64,000 nucleotides of DNA from Euptelea pleiosperma (GCA_035048495.1 CM068546.1:35358674-35422673), one strand, 5' to 3'; counted from the stretch's first letter, positions 33,661 through 46,950 are shown. Made by a program: numbers and translations. Notes: generated from the sequence alone by a model not told the origin.

Positions 33661-34950
33661 TCTATATAACAAAACAGGGCAGTTGTGTCCCCCTCTTATC
33701 CGGCTTCATAAAGGATGGCTGAGATCTTATCCCCCAATTGGACGGTGGATCTCAGCCACTCACACCCGATTTTGGCAAATGCTTTGTCAGGGAGTGCCGG
33801 GGGGCACGGGCCACCCACTAGTCTAAATAACAAAATAGGGAAGTTGTCTCCCCACTTATACCCCCTCTTATCTATTTCAACAAAGAAGGGCCGAGATCTT
33901 ATCCCCCAAATGGACGGTGGATCTCAGTTACTCACACCTGATTTTGGCAAATGCTTTGACGGGGAGTGCCGAGTGCACGGGCCACCCACTATCAATGTAA
34001 CAAGTGACCGTGTTTTTCTTATACCCCCTCTTATCTTATATGGCTTCAATAATGAGTGGCTGAGATCCACTATGCTTCATATCGATGGCTGAGATTAACT
34101 CCCACATGATTTTGACAAACACTTTGTCAGAAAGTGCCACGGGCATGGGCCACCCACGCATATAACAAGACAACTCAGTTGTATCCTCTTATCTTATCCT
34201 GCTTTATAAGATAAAGAGTGGGTGAGATCAAATTTATCAATCAAATGTGGACAATTAGATTTCAGCCACTCACTCCCCTTCATTTATTCATTCACTCCCA
34301 CTCAATTGACCTCAATTTATTAAAAATTTACAATTCCAGTTATTTTCTCATTTTTTCCATTTTTCCCTCTGTGCATTACAATCCATTATAACTACCGTTA
34401 TAATGGAAAAAGGTAACGACCCAATCTGTTATACTGTTCGAGTGCCGAAGGCACCCAATTTAAAAAAAAAAACGCTTTTGTCGGAGGGTGCCGTGGGCAC
34501 GGGCCATTTACTAGTCTATATAACAAAACACAGCGATTGTCTCCCCCTCTTATAGGTTTCAAATATCCAAGGGCCTATATCAACCTTTACATATAATAAA
34601 ATTTAGACAGTTGGATTAATTTAACAGGGAAATTGTCTCCCCACTTATACCCCTCTTATTGGCTTCACGAAGGATGGCAGAGATCTTATCCCCCAAATGG
34701 ACTATGAACCTCAACAACTCACACTCGATTTTGGGAAATGTTTTGTAGGGGAGTGTCGAGGGCACGGGCCACCCACTATAAATCTATATAACAAAGGATG
34801 GCCAAGAAGCCACTTATCCCCCCTCTTATCGGCTTCACAAAAGATGGCCAAGATCTTATCACCCCAAATGGATGGTGGATCTAAGCCACTCATACCCGAT
34901 TTTGGCAAACGTTTTGTCGCAGAGTGCTGTGGGCACGGGCCACCTAGTAG
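33661..34950 (+). mobile_element. Helitron-like concatemer, forward orientation (about seven units)
   Basis: Units begin TCTATATAACAAAAC (33661), TCTAAATAACAAAAT (33822), TCAATGTAACAAGTG (33992), CATATAACAAGAC (34159), TCTATATAACAAAAC (34515, short) and TCTATATAACAAAGG (34783). One more truncated unit starts near 34619. Complete units are about 160-170 bp. They share a TTTTGGCAAATGCTTTGTC-like block, a GTGCCG..GGGCAC hairpin, GGGCCACCCA and CTAG. At 33821/33822 and 34514/34515 CTAG is followed directly by the next TCTA. Unit 34159-34514 is the long variant with MITE-B-like sequence. Non-coding. Confidence 0.65.
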
Positions 34951-35324
34951 TTTATTTACATTTGATGAAAATACCTCTTTAACAAAATTTTCTTATACGT
35001 CTTTTCAAAAATCAAATGAGAAGTGAGAGGGGGCATTTCTGCCAAATGTGACAAGTGTTGATGGAAGAGTGAAGAGGCAAAAAGCTCACGACAAAAATCA
35101 TTTCCCTCACATTATTTGCCCAAATAAAATTGCGACCATTCTTTCCCATGTGCATTCATCTCGTGGATGGGCAATGCAACGAATAAGACTAGTATTTGAA
35201 GCACATTTCTGATTAAGTTTATGATCTATCAAAGTTTTCTCCCAAATCAATGGTCATGATCCTCTCTTCAAAATGACTTTCTCTATCTATGTTGTGGCCC
35301 ACTGTTCACAATATTATTAACAAG
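34951..35324. other. Spacer upstream of RPL18
   Basis: AT-rich, no gene or clear repeat seen. Confidence 0.4.
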
Positions 35325-35771
35325 TAGAGCTATCAATGGATCAGATCAACCCGACAATCCGATTCATTTTGATCCGATAATATCAAGTCTGGAACCCTCT
35401 ATATTCTTTTTGAATCAGTACCAGGTCCAGGTATGCTGATCCGATTTCTCATTGGATCGGTATTGGATCGGGCATGTATACCGATCCGATATATATAAAT
35501 TTATGTATATATAAATAGATATAAGTAATATTATTATATTAATGAAATATGATATAATATATAATATATATAATTATAAAGATAAAATTATACTTATATA
35601 TTTATTTTTTATATTATTATTGTACAATACTTCAATTTTGAGTGGATAAAATATATAATTTAAATTACATAATTATAAAATATCTTTTTGATTTAGTGGA
35701 TTGGATCGGATAGGATCGGTCTGGAGCTCGGGCTATCGGACCGGGTTCGGATCAGTATTGATCGGACTCTA
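35325..35771. mobile_element. hAT-like non-autonomous element at the RPL18 promoter
   Basis: The left side reads TAGAGCTATCAATGGATCAG and the right side is an imperfect inverse, GATCAGTATTGATCGGACTC plus TA. The interior is built of repeated GGATCGGAT motifs and long TA-rich tracts. A related fragment, inverted, lies at about 56397-56496. No target duplication was found, so the superfamily is a guess. Confidence 0.5.
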
Positions 35772-35791
35772 ACCTCACGCTGATAAGATGT

Positions 35792-35797
35792 TGGGCC
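35792..35797 (+). promoter_or_regulatory. Site II-type element (TGGGCC)
   Basis: TGGGCC lies 140 bp before the RPL18 start codon. Site II elements, with telo boxes, are a known feature of plant ribosomal protein promoters. Confidence 0.5.
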
Positions 35798-35861
35798 GCG
35801 ATGTACTTTGTAGGGGTTAGGGTCAACAGAGAACGATGGACCTTGGGTGAATGAGTCACTA

Positions 35862-35870
35862 AAACCCTAA
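35862..35870 (+). promoter_or_regulatory. Telo box (AAACCCTAA) of RPL18
   Basis: AAACCCTAA lies 67 bp upstream of the ATG, close to the likely transcription start. A second AAACCCTAA lies inside intron 1 at 35956-35964. Telo boxes are typical of plant translation-machinery genes. Confidence 0.65.
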
Positions 35871-35936
35871 AGGGAGGTGTCTTAAGAGGAAAGCGCCTCC
35901 CTCAACTCTCAGCAGGCGCGCCGGGCAGCAGCAGCA

Positions 35937-38900
35937 ATGGTAATCTCACCCCCCAAAACCCTAAACCAACAGTGCTCGCTCTCCCACTCTCAATAACGCT
36001 GCTCATTTCTATTGTGCCCAGGGTATCGATCTAGTTGCCGGTGGTAAATGCAAGAAGACCAAAAGAACTGCCCCCAAATCTGATGATATTTACCTCAAGC
36101 TCCTCGTCAAGGTCAGCTCAACCCCTCTCTCTACACTCTGCCCCTCTATGTATCCTATCCATCTCTGTATATATATCATCTGAAAGAAAATTATCGGACG
36201 GTGTGTGATCAGCTATACCGATTCTTGGTAAGGAGGACCGGAAGCAAGTTCAATGCGGTGATACTGAGGCGGCTGTTCATGAGCAAGACCAACAAGCCCC
36301 CGATGTCTCTATCCCGATTGATTCGCTACATGACAGGAAAGGTTGATTTATTGTTTTACTGTTCTAATTTCTCTTGGATTTTCTCTCTTTCTCGCTGTCG
36401 GATTTTGCTTATTGTGTTGCGCGTTGTCAGGAGGATAAGATTGCTGTGCTTGTTGGGGCGGTTACCGACGATACTCGTGTTTACGAAGTCCCCGCACTGA
36501 AGGTGACTGCTTTGAGGTTTACAGAGACGGCGAGAGCGAGGATTGAGAAGGCGGGCGGCGAATGTTTGACCTTTGACCAACTTGCTCTCCGGGCTCCTCT
36601 AGGGCAAAGCACGGTATGGATGGATTAGACACGCTCATTGCCTTTTTTTGTAGTTGAAATTTATAGGGCATAGCTATAATTATCATGTGGTTTTAATTCT
36701 TATGTTGATGTCTCTGGCATTATCTTTGTTCATCCTTAAAAAATGAACAATGTATGATCCGAGTGATGTTATTTCCAACTTTGGATCAGCGTTCTTAGGT
36801 GGTTGTATGAAAATTCATGATTTCTATCCATTGATCAGGTACTAAGCTTATAATTATAAGCACGCCCTTTTTTCTGTTTACGTGTCATTCTTCTATTGAT
36901 AAATTGACGGAGAAGAAACTTTCTGGATCTAAGTCAAACAACCATTTACATGGAATAATTAATCGTTATTGTTATGGATTCTATACAGAACTTCATTTGA
37001 CGGTTTTTGGTGTCCCATTCATGATTGTGATTCTTGGTTATGAATCTATGATAAGGTGAAAGTAGGGTTTCTTTGTTGTTCTTCGTGATGGCATTGCTAT
37101 GATCAGTACTCCTCTCCCCTTTTATTCACAATGTGGTTGAATGCGTTGGTTCCATGTGACAACTTTTTCAACGCATTGAATTTGGGGATGGTATTGAGCT
37201 GAATATCTCTCATCTTGAGCGTCAACAATTTAGTGATGATATAGGAACAACTTGTATTTCTGTTCATTGATTGAAGCGATTGCACATCAACTCCTTAATT
37301 CAAGGAAATGCAAGGTTTTTATATTTACTGTAGTTGTCTCTCGAGTAAGTGGTGCACCTACATAGGCTGTGAGTGGGATATACTGACCTAGAAATACTTT
37401 AAATTTCCTTTCAAGAATTGTATTCTATACAAAATATAAGAACACAATGGTTGATGGACCTTGGTTATGTTGAGAGGATTGGAATTCAATCCTTATTTTT
37501 GGGAAGGATGGTGTTGGTTGAATCAAGTTTGTACAATTTGTTTGTATATTACATGTATATGTATTGAAGAGGCCATCGATATAAACTTGAAAGAATTAAA
37601 AAAAAATTTTGTACCGGAAATGGTTAGACAAAAGAGTTCATCGCTTCGTGTATGGTGAAGACAATAATTCAGTGCTCAAATTGGCTGTCTTTCTCACATC
37701 ATTGTGAAGGCAATTCCTCTGCTGATAAATTAGTTTGTATATGGTTCAAAGTTTGGGATCATATGCCTAACCTGTATTTCCCCTAGAAGGGTTGCAGTTG
37801 TTTTTTTGTTTTCTAGTAAATCATTGTCTGTTTGAGAAACAAACTAGAGGGTTGTATGCATGCATAAAAACAAGTATCCTTGGGGATTAGAGGCTCTAGG
37901 AATAGTTATCGGGAAACTGGTTTCCCATATAAACTGACGTTTCTTAGTCGTTTTCGTTTCCCTTTTCTCAAGAAACTTGTTTCTTAAATTTATGGAAACT
38001 TGTTTCCCCTATCTTTCTTTAACCAATGAAGAGGAGATTTTAGGGTCTATCGGATTTGTGGAGGGAGACAAAGCTTCAGAGCCGGATGGTTTTTCTCTTG
38101 TATTTTTAGGACGTAGTAGATACTGACTTTATTAGAGTGGTCCTTTAGTTTCAAGAGGAAACTTATCTTGATTATTGTTCGAATAGCATGTTCATCTTTC
38201 ATATTCTCCAGAAGCAGGAAGTAGAGGACATCTCAGATTACAGATAAATTACTTAAGGGAAGGCTTGATGGGGTTCTCATAGCAAGTGAATGCATCTATT
38301 CAAGGAGATGATTAAGGGTGCCTAGGGTGGTTTGCAAGATTGACATGGAGAAGGCATATGATTATGTTAAGCGGGATTTCTCCAAGTACCTTTTAGGTAA
38401 GATGGGTTGCGGTGTTGGTGGAGGAGGTGGATTATGAAATCTATTTTTACTGCTTCCTTCTTAGCATTATGTATGGTTCCCCTTGTAGGTTATTTTGGGA
38501 GCTCAAGGGGTTTGGGGTAAGGGGATTGATCCTCTCCCTTCTTTTTCATTGTGGTAGTAGGGATGCTTAGTAGAATGGTAACTAAGGCAGCGAGGGGGGG
38601 CTGGTGCTTTGGAGGAATTTGGTTTTTGTGATTGAGCTTTATCTTGTATCTTCAGTTTGCTGATGATATCTTACTATTTTTGGGTGTGTTCAATGATAAG
38701 TTGTGCTTCTCGAGGGGTCCTTGATGTTTTTTTTAAGTAGTATCTAGGTCGTGCATCAATTTAGCGAAAAAGTTTTTGGAGTTGGGGTGGTGGAGAATGT
38801 TTCGACTCTGGCTTGCATTTTTGGGTGTGGTGTGGGGAGCTTTCCAACTACTTATCTTGGGTTACCATTAGGAATCAACCATAAATATAAGTAAGGCTTT

Positions 38901-41900
38901 TTAGGACCCTCTCTTGGAGAGGTGCAAGAGCAAGTTGGTTTATTGGAGGGCTTGTTTCTTGTCTAAGGGGGCAACGTTAGCACTCGATCTAGTTTGTCCA
39001 TTTATTACCTCTCTTTAACATTCCGATGGGTGTAGTGAAGAGATTGAAGAAGATGATTAGGTCCTTTTTATATAATGATAAATTGGATGTAGCCAAGTAT
39101 CCTCTTATTAATTGGAATTTGGTTTGTTCTTTTAAGAAGTTAGGTGGCTTTGGTGTGAAGAATTTTAAACTTATGTTTCAAACCTTTGTAGGAAAATGGT
39201 TATGGCACTTTTGGGAAGAGATCCATAGTTTGTGGAGAAGTATTATAGTGGCTAAGTATGGGTGCAGTCAAGCAGGTTGGGGGAGTGGTGCAGTTAGGTT
39301 TCCGTGCAGATGCAATATTTGGAAGAGTGTCATGATTTTCTTTCGATTTTCTCTAAGGAAGTGAGGTTCAAAGTGGGTAAAGGGTATTAGGTTAGATTTT
39401 GGGAGGATTGTTTGTGGTGATAGTCCCCTTAAGGAAGAGTTCCCTTTTTCTTTTCAGTGTTTTAAATAAGGTAGGCTAGGTCCAAGATTTTCTTCTTGGG
39501 TCGGGTGTGAATCTTGCTTGGGACCTTGGCTCTAGGCGCAACCTCAACGATTCTGAAATGGATTTAGTGGCAAACTTGCTTGGGTGGGTTAATGCTTATC
39601 TGATTGATGAGAGTAGCTGATGATACACGTGTATGGTTGTACAAAAGAATGGTAACTTATTAGTCCGATCTTTCTATTTGGCTTTAATTTGACGTTGAGA
39701 TCTTTATTCACGACGACTGTTGTTTGGGGTTTTAAGGTTTTGTCGAAGGTAGCCTTCTTTGTATGGTGTGTTGCTCTTGAGAAGATTTTGACAGTTGACA
39801 ATTTGATTAAGCATAGAACAATAATTGTGACTTTCTGCTCTTATGTAAGGAGAATGGGGAATTATCTAATCATCTCCTTCTTCATTGTAACATTGCTAGA
39901 GAGGTTTGGAGTGCTTTTTCCTCTCTTTGAGATGTTTTGGTTGATGCCAAGGTCGGTTACAGATAACTTAAGTAGTTGGGCAGCTTATGAGTTCTCTCAT
40001 TCTGGCAAGAGTTTGTGGTCTACTCTTCCTCCCCTCTCCCCCCACTCCCCACCTCCCATCTAAAAACAAAATCTTCAAAACATAGGTCCCTACACCCCAG
40101 AAAGCTTAGACCACTGGAACAAGAAGGCATTCGTTGAGAAAAAGATATGATGACTTATTTTTTGTCTTAAAAAACTCGTTGATTTCTCTACTTGCACAAG
40201 GTCCACACCATTGCAAAAGGGAAAATACTCTACAATCGCCTCCTACATGGAGAGAATACATTGGACAACCAACTACTAAATGTGTCCCTAACCGATCTTG
40301 TCATCACTTATGACATCCCAAAGAGAGTGAGGAATGCACATCAAACCTCTCTAGCAACATTATAATGCAGAATAAGGTGATTCAACGATTTCTTATTCGC
40401 CTTACACAGAACAAAAAGCTACCATAATTCTCCTTGTCTAATGAAGTTGTCAACCATAAAAATCTTCTCTAAAGCTGTGTACCACACAAAAAAGGCTACT
40501 TTAGATGGAACCTTAGAATTCTACACAAAAGTGGTTGGAAAGAGCGTTCTCAACGATGAATCTAAAGCCATGTAGTTGGATTGAACTGGAAATATGTTGT
40601 TGCTATTACGAGATGATAAGCAGATGTCTTCGGCAAAATGAACTAATGTAGAGGCATTGACCCTCCTTAGCAAATCAGCAACTAAATCTACTTCTCAATC
40701 ATTGATATTGTACCTAAATCCAAATATCCCATGTAGTCCTCATTCGTCCTGATCAAGAAGGCTTGGACTAGGTTTTCCTTCTCATTCGATGTATGAAAAA
40801 ACAAGGAAAACTCAACTTTAAAAGCACTTTCATTGCATATACAATCCTCCCAGTAACGCACCTGGGTCCCATTGCCCACCTTGAATCTCACCTCCTTAGA
40901 AAGACATGACACATTCATGATTCCCCTCCAAAGCACAACACCTACACATAGAACACACTACTATACTTTCCCAACCCAACTCCTATATTTTGTCACGATG
41001 ACGCATCTCTAGAGGCTATGGGATTTCTCCCTAAACCTCCACATCCACATCCCTAATAAAAGCCTTGTTCATTCGCTTCAAATTCTTCACTCCTAAGCTA
41101 CCCCTAGATTTAGGAGAAACGCCAAGTTTCAGTTGGCAAGAAGTCCCTTATCATCTTCAATAAGAAGTCCTTTATCATCTTCTCTAATCTCTTTGCCACC
41201 CTTATGGTAGTAGTAAAAAGAGAGAAAATAAATGGGCAAGCTAGGTAAAGTGTTCTTGATAAAATCACCTTGCCTCTTGAGACAAGTAGCTAACTTTCCA
41301 ATAAGCTAGCTTCTCGCATCTCTTTAGCACTGGGTCCTAAAGAGCCTTGAATTTCTAGTTGCTCCCAATGGAAGACCAATGTATGAAGTAGGAAAGCAAC
41401 CAACACAACATCCCAATATGATGGCCAAACCCGAAATATTCTCCATATTTCCTCCTTTGAAGACTTCACTCTTTGCTAGATTAATGAGCAACTTGGACAC
41501 CGCTTTGAAACAACACAATAGGCCCCTTAAGAGGCTCATTTGAATGTTCCATGCCCCCAAGAGCAATGTATCATCAACAAACTAAAGATGCAAAATAGAT
41601 AGATTACCATCACCATCACCATCACCATCACCAACCCCAAATTCCTCCAAGGCACCCCTCTACTACCTTGTCCACCATCCTATTGAGCGCTTTGACAACA
41701 ACTATAAATAGGAAATGGGAGAGGATCCTCATGCCTCAGACTCCTCGAACTTCCAAAATAGTCAGCAAGATATCTGGTCACCAACATCGAGGACACAATC
41801 AAAATACATTTCCTAATCAATCTTCCACTTCAAACTAAAACCCATCCTTCCTAGGAGGCAATCTGGGAAATCCTAATTGACAGTCGTACACTTTCTCCAC

Positions 41901-44900
41901 ATCAGTTTTGCCTTCCTTGGATATTCTTTAATTTCTCCTCGAGTCGTAACACTCATTAGCAATAAGCACCTCATCGAGAATTTGCCTCCCCTTAACAAAG
42001 GCGCATTGGAATGAGGGAATTACCAAATCGAACACCTCTAGGAGTTTTGACGCCAAAGCCTTGGTCAAGATGTACACATTGCTTACTAAGCTGGTCAGTC
42101 TATAGTCTGAAGTATTCTCATCTTGCTTTTGAATAAGCAATAAAAGTGCTATTTGAACAATAGTTGAGAAGCCTTCTCCTGAAAATCAAGAACCACTCTT
42201 ATAAAATCACTACCCGCCACAACCTCACAATGATTAAAAAAACGAGAAAACTCATATGACCCATGCACTTTAGCCCCTCCTTCCATAGGTTTAATAGACC
42301 CCAAAATCTCCACTTCCTCAAAAGGCCTTTCCAACCATAGACATTGATCATGAGAGATTCTGTCAAAATGGAGCCCACCGAGCAATGGCCTAAAGGAGCA
42401 TGACTCCATAAAAAGCTTGGAGTAAAAATCAACTACCCCTGCTCTTATAGAGGCCTCATCCATCAGATGACTACCATCAATTTACAAACAAGAGATATGG
42501 TTGCTCTTCTTGTGGGCAGTGGCTATTCGATGAAAAAACCTGGTGTTTTTGTTTTCTTCCTTCAACCACCTCACCCTAGACTTTCACTTCTAAGATCCTC
42601 TTCTTTCTTCTTATTAAGATGGGCAATTTCTTCAAAGATACACTTCAACTATGATACATCCCTGCTAAATTCTTCCCATTCCACTAGATGCTTTTCTCCT
42701 TGAGGGCTTTGAGTTTCTTACGGAAAACATACTCAGCACTACCCACAAAGGAGAAAAATCCCACCAAACCCCCAACTTTTCTTTTAGAGTCTGAATGGGG
42801 GTTCCACATATTTTTAAACCTAAAAGGAGTCTTTGCTTATGAGTTCCTCCACAGTCCAACAATAGCGGAAGATGGTGGAGATTGTCAATTGAAATACACT
42901 AGGGAAGTGAGCCTCCTAACTTTCAGAACCCAAGAATCTGTCGAGCTTGTAGAGGGGGAGAATCCAGGTTATTCGACCACGTGAACTTTCCACCACTTAA
43001 AGGAAGGTCTATAAGATGGTTCTCAGATACAGTCATCGAAGTCCCTCATGCTCCTATTAATCTTACTCTCCCTCTTCTTGAGAGAGAAACAAATGACATT
43101 AAAACACTTCCCAAGACACCAAGGTAAATACCAGTCCTGCCACAACATCTAGCTCCTCCCAAAATTGATCTTAAAGAGTTGAAATCCAATCGGTTGGCCC
43201 ATACACACCTGAGAGCGCCCACTGGAAACCATCTTCCTTTAAAGATCTCGTTAGCTTCCTTGTCCCACATGATGACTACCCTACTCGAAGACTCCAATGC
43301 AAGAAGCACACTCCAACCACTCTCTCTAATGTAATGCCCTAAAGATCAAAGATGACTTGGTTTCTAAATTCTGAACCTTAGTTCTTGCAAGAACACCACA
43401 ATAGCTCAACGGCTTAATAACCCTCTAAATTACAACTCTTTTAGGTATTAGAAAGAAAATCACCCCTATTTGGACCAGTAGACTTTGGTCTATACGACTC
43501 CAACGCTTCCACTTTGCTAGACTCCTGGGTAACACGTTTACCCCCTCCATGAAACATGATTGAAATTTGTGGCCAAAACCGAAACCCTTCGCCCGAAACA
43601 TTTTGGTTTCAGTCAAGGGCGAAACCAAATACCGTGGGGTTACTTATCAAAAAAATACCGTGGAGTTCCAAAAACCCATGAGTTTTGGTCTAGTTTCGTT
43701 GTGTTTGAGGGTAAGATGTTACTCTGTCAGTCCAATCAAATATGTTTCAGTGGTCTAAGCCTTACAAGAAATGTAAGGGTCTGTTTTCTCTCGATTTCGT
43801 CTTTAGATGGTGACTATGTTGTATAGAGGAAAATAGTCTCTCTCTCTATGGAGGTCTTCTAATCCTATGTCTCTTGTTTTATGTTTGCTCCGTCCTCTCT
43901 TCAATAATACTTATAAAAAAATGGAAAGCAATGTTTAACATCTCTAGACAGTTCAAAGGTTGGGGTTGGCATTATTCATTGTGATTTTGTTATGGTTGTG
44001 GCATAGGAACTTTCATATAGCTTTTCATTGTTCAGTCATCTTCAAGTGGGTGCTGAACCAATGTATGCTTAGTTGAATATTTTGAGTTTCAGAAATATCA
44101 AGCTGTTGTTAGAAGGAGGGTAGTGATTCAGGCGTCCCCCCTAGTGAAAAGACAAAAGTTGCACTTCTTAAAGACAGTGGCCTTTGTTGCATTGACAAGA
44201 GCAATGGGCAATGTAGCATTTAATAAGGGTGAATTTGTCTTTTCACTGGATGCCCCCCCCCCCTCCCTCCCTCCCCCAGCCTCCATGTACTAAAAGTGAT
44301 AATCCTAGTCATAAATCCCCTAGATTTGCAATATTATTGCGAATCCTAAAATTCACAATCTGATTTCCATGATTCGATTGGTTCTTACTACTGAAGCTGA
44401 GAACAGGACCATTGTTTTGGATGGAAGTATGAATCGTACTTTCTGTTTTACAGAAATTCTCATTTTCTTTCCCTTATAAGGTTAATCGTAGCTATCACAG
44501 GAAAAATAATGAGGCATTATATTTCCCAAATAACATCTATTTCATTAAGGCTTATGCATTTGTCGAGTGTTTTGTTTTTCCCAGACCTTATACCTCAGAA
44601 TAAAGAAGAACTTTCTATTTCTTTTATGTGTTTGTGCAATGATGAAGGATCCTTTGGACATGCTGTGGGTTTTTTTTTTTGGTTTTCCATAAACTTTCCG
44701 TTTAACAATATCTTTAACTAATGCATATTCTATTTTTGATGAGTGATAATGCATATTCTATCACAGAATATGGTGATAAAATTTGATATTATTATTATGT
44801 GGGAATGTTTGCACCTCCCTGCTTTGAATCACGAGTGAAATTGTGGTACAGTTATTATGGGTATGCATATACTTTTTTTTTGTTTTATTTTTGCCTCACC

Positions 44901-45554
44901 CATTCGACGGGATTGTTGTCACATAACTGTAATTCTGTTGAGAAAATTAAAAAATTCAGGTAGTGATGATTGGTTGGTTGGTGTGGCAATAACATGGTAA
45001 TGGAAGGCTTTAACTTAGACATCTGTATGGATTGGTGTTTTCCCCAACCATATAATTATCAATGAAAAACAGCCTGTTACTGAAACTTAATGAAAGGGAG
45101 TCATGTTTATGTTTAATAATATTAGCTATCCATCATGGACTTTTGTTTATTCTTTAGGCCTTTCAGGTCTGGCTGGCTTGGATGTTTGTTATGAGAACGT
45201 ATTCTAGGCAGTTATATGGTGATGGATAATGACTATTCACTTCATTAAAATGCTTTTGATTATTATGGCTACCCAATGATCCTTTTCCACATAAATGCGA
45301 AGGATTGGTCTCCTGTAACTAACCTTTTTAGACAATTTAAACAGGGTAAAAAAACATAAAAGACAATTATATTAATTTTTTTTCGTATGTTCCAGGTTCT
45401 CCTCAGAGGTCCAAAGAATGCCCGTGAAGCAGTGAAGCACTTTGGTAAGGCTCCTGGTGTGCCACACAGCCACACTAAGCCCTATGTACGGTCGAAGGGA
45501 AGAAAATTTGAGAAAGCTAGGGGGAGAAGGAACAGCAGGGGATTTAGGGTTTAA
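35937..45554 (+). CDS. RPL18: 60S ribosomal protein L18 (eL18), 5 exons
   Basis: Exons: 35937-35939 (the ATG alone), 36022-36111, 36213-36341, 36431-36613 and 45396-45554. All splice sites are GT-AG and all introns fall between codons. The product is 187 aa, the normal eL18 length. It begins [20 protein letters not shown], contains [33 protein letters not shown] and [20 protein letters not shown], and ends in the basic tail [11 protein letters not shown]. eL18 is a structural protein of the large cytosolic ribosomal subunit. The single-codon first exon places intron 1 right after the start codon. Intron 4 is 8.8 kb and carries two LINE remnants. Coding sequence is intact. Confidence 0.97.
36614..38019. 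other. RPL18 intron 4, left part
   Basis: Intron sequence with no recognised element. Short open frames show no family resemblance. Confidence 0.5.
38020..40020 (+). mobile_element. L1-type LINE ORF2 remnant, 5'-truncated
   Basis: Broken frames follow the order of a plant L1 ORF2. [20 protein letters not shown] begins the RT region. [15 protein letters not shown] follows, then LLMISYYF in place of the FADD-type motif. Later come [14 protein letters not shown] and [16 protein letters not shown], and finally a zf-RVT-like [19 protein letters not shown]. Stops and frameshifts are scattered throughout. Endonuclease and ORF1 are absent. Confidence 0.75.
40080..43560 (-). mobile_element. L1-type LINE ORF2 remnant, opposite orientation
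   Basis: Read on the minus strand, pieces appear in order from 43560 down. Probable endonuclease-to-RT linker frames come first, with [17 protein letters not shown] near 43250. [20 protein letters not shown] (42463) follows, then ISD.R-type [20 protein letters not shown] and [19 protein letters not shown] (42140-41928). Later are SEVFKGGN and [10 protein letters not shown] (41566-41324), and [16 protein letters not shown] (near 40870). The 3' end, near 40080-40540, matches the end of the 38020-40020 element, so both belong to one family. A CACCAT microsatellite lies near 41608-41632. Confidence 0.75.
43561..45395. other. RPL18 intron 4, right part
   Basis: No coding signature recognised. A C/T-rich run lies at about 44252-44278. 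Confidence 0.45.
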
Positions 45555-46950
45555 GTTGTTTGTCATGCTTTCTAGTCATGCTTTCTATAAAGGCAAGCTT
45601 ACTAATTCTATGTGATGGTCTCTCTATATAATGTTATGGTTCAATTTTTGTTAGACAGCTAGGGATTTATGGCAGGTGTTTCCATTTCTTTCCCTTTGCG
45701 GTGGATCTTATTAAACGTGAATTTAAATCAGTCAATTGTGACTATGCGTGGCTTCAAGATGCATGAAAATGGTTGTCTGTGATACAATGCCACCTTTTTG
45801 AGCCCCATTTATGACGCTTCCAGTGATCTTAACCATTTTTTATGTATGATAATCTTATTTACATTGTCCGTTTACGTTTTAGCTCTTGCATGGATTATTA
45901 AGGATGTCGAATCAGGTGTTATTTTTTGGGCCGTGGTAGGCCTGGGTGTCCTAACAAAATAATGGTCTGGATCAATGAATTGTGCCTTTTGCTAAAAATA
46001 TAGCGTGGCATCCTACTCTCTTTTGATTTGAACTATGAATTGACAGAACACCTCATGGACTGATTTAGGTCATATCCCAGAATTTGTGGTGTATATATTC
46101 TTAAGGCAAATTTTGGATATCCAGTCAATTTCTCTTCTTATATACCTTATTTAAACTACAATTCAAATGACATGTATATCTCATGTTTCTCTCTCATCTT
46201 CCCCTACAAAATATGCAAAATGCCAACTTTACTCCCTTTGTTGCTCTAATTAACCTCTTTATATTTCTACTCATCCTTCTAAAATTCAAAACCATTAAAG
46301 CACGGGAGAAAACAAGGGGAGACTATTCAAAACTGAAAAAGCGCAAGAAAAAGTAAGGGAGACTATTGAAAAAGCGAAGGGAGAATGCTTAAAAGATTCT
46401 AGGGTTATTCTACGTCTTCTACAACTCTCATTGGGAACTTTTGAGTAAAGCAATCAATTGATGTATATATTTGAATTCAATTTTTTTAGTAGACAATCAT
46501 TCTAACAAGAATTTCTAGTAATCTCGCAGGAGCGATACATTGACGATTTGTGAACACGACGATTACCTGCAAAATGAGAGGTGCTCTACTCTCCGACTTG
46601 TTGAAGCTTTTCTCCACCGGTACCTATTACGGAGAACAACTTTTCTCTACCGAAGCTTCACTCTACCCTGTTGAAGCTATTCTCAAAAACCTCAACAATG
46701 AAACCCCTATTTTGGGAAATTTCTTTTCTAAGGGAGGTATTTAGATAACGGAGATGGCGATTGCACGTTAATGGTGTGATATCAGAGATGGCGATTCTTC
46801 AATTTGCACGTTAATGGCGATACCAAAGGAGGCAGAAGCGCACGCTTGCTCTCTTCTACGATGAAGGAACGTCAGGTTTTCACAATGGAAGAGTGAAGAG
46901 GGTAAAACCCCTCCAAATTACTCTTACTTTCGTTTTTAACATTTATGGAA

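Noticed and set aside
42467..42984. Plus-strand frames in RPL18 intron 4
   Set aside because: They lie antisense to the minus-strand LINE remnant and show no domain.
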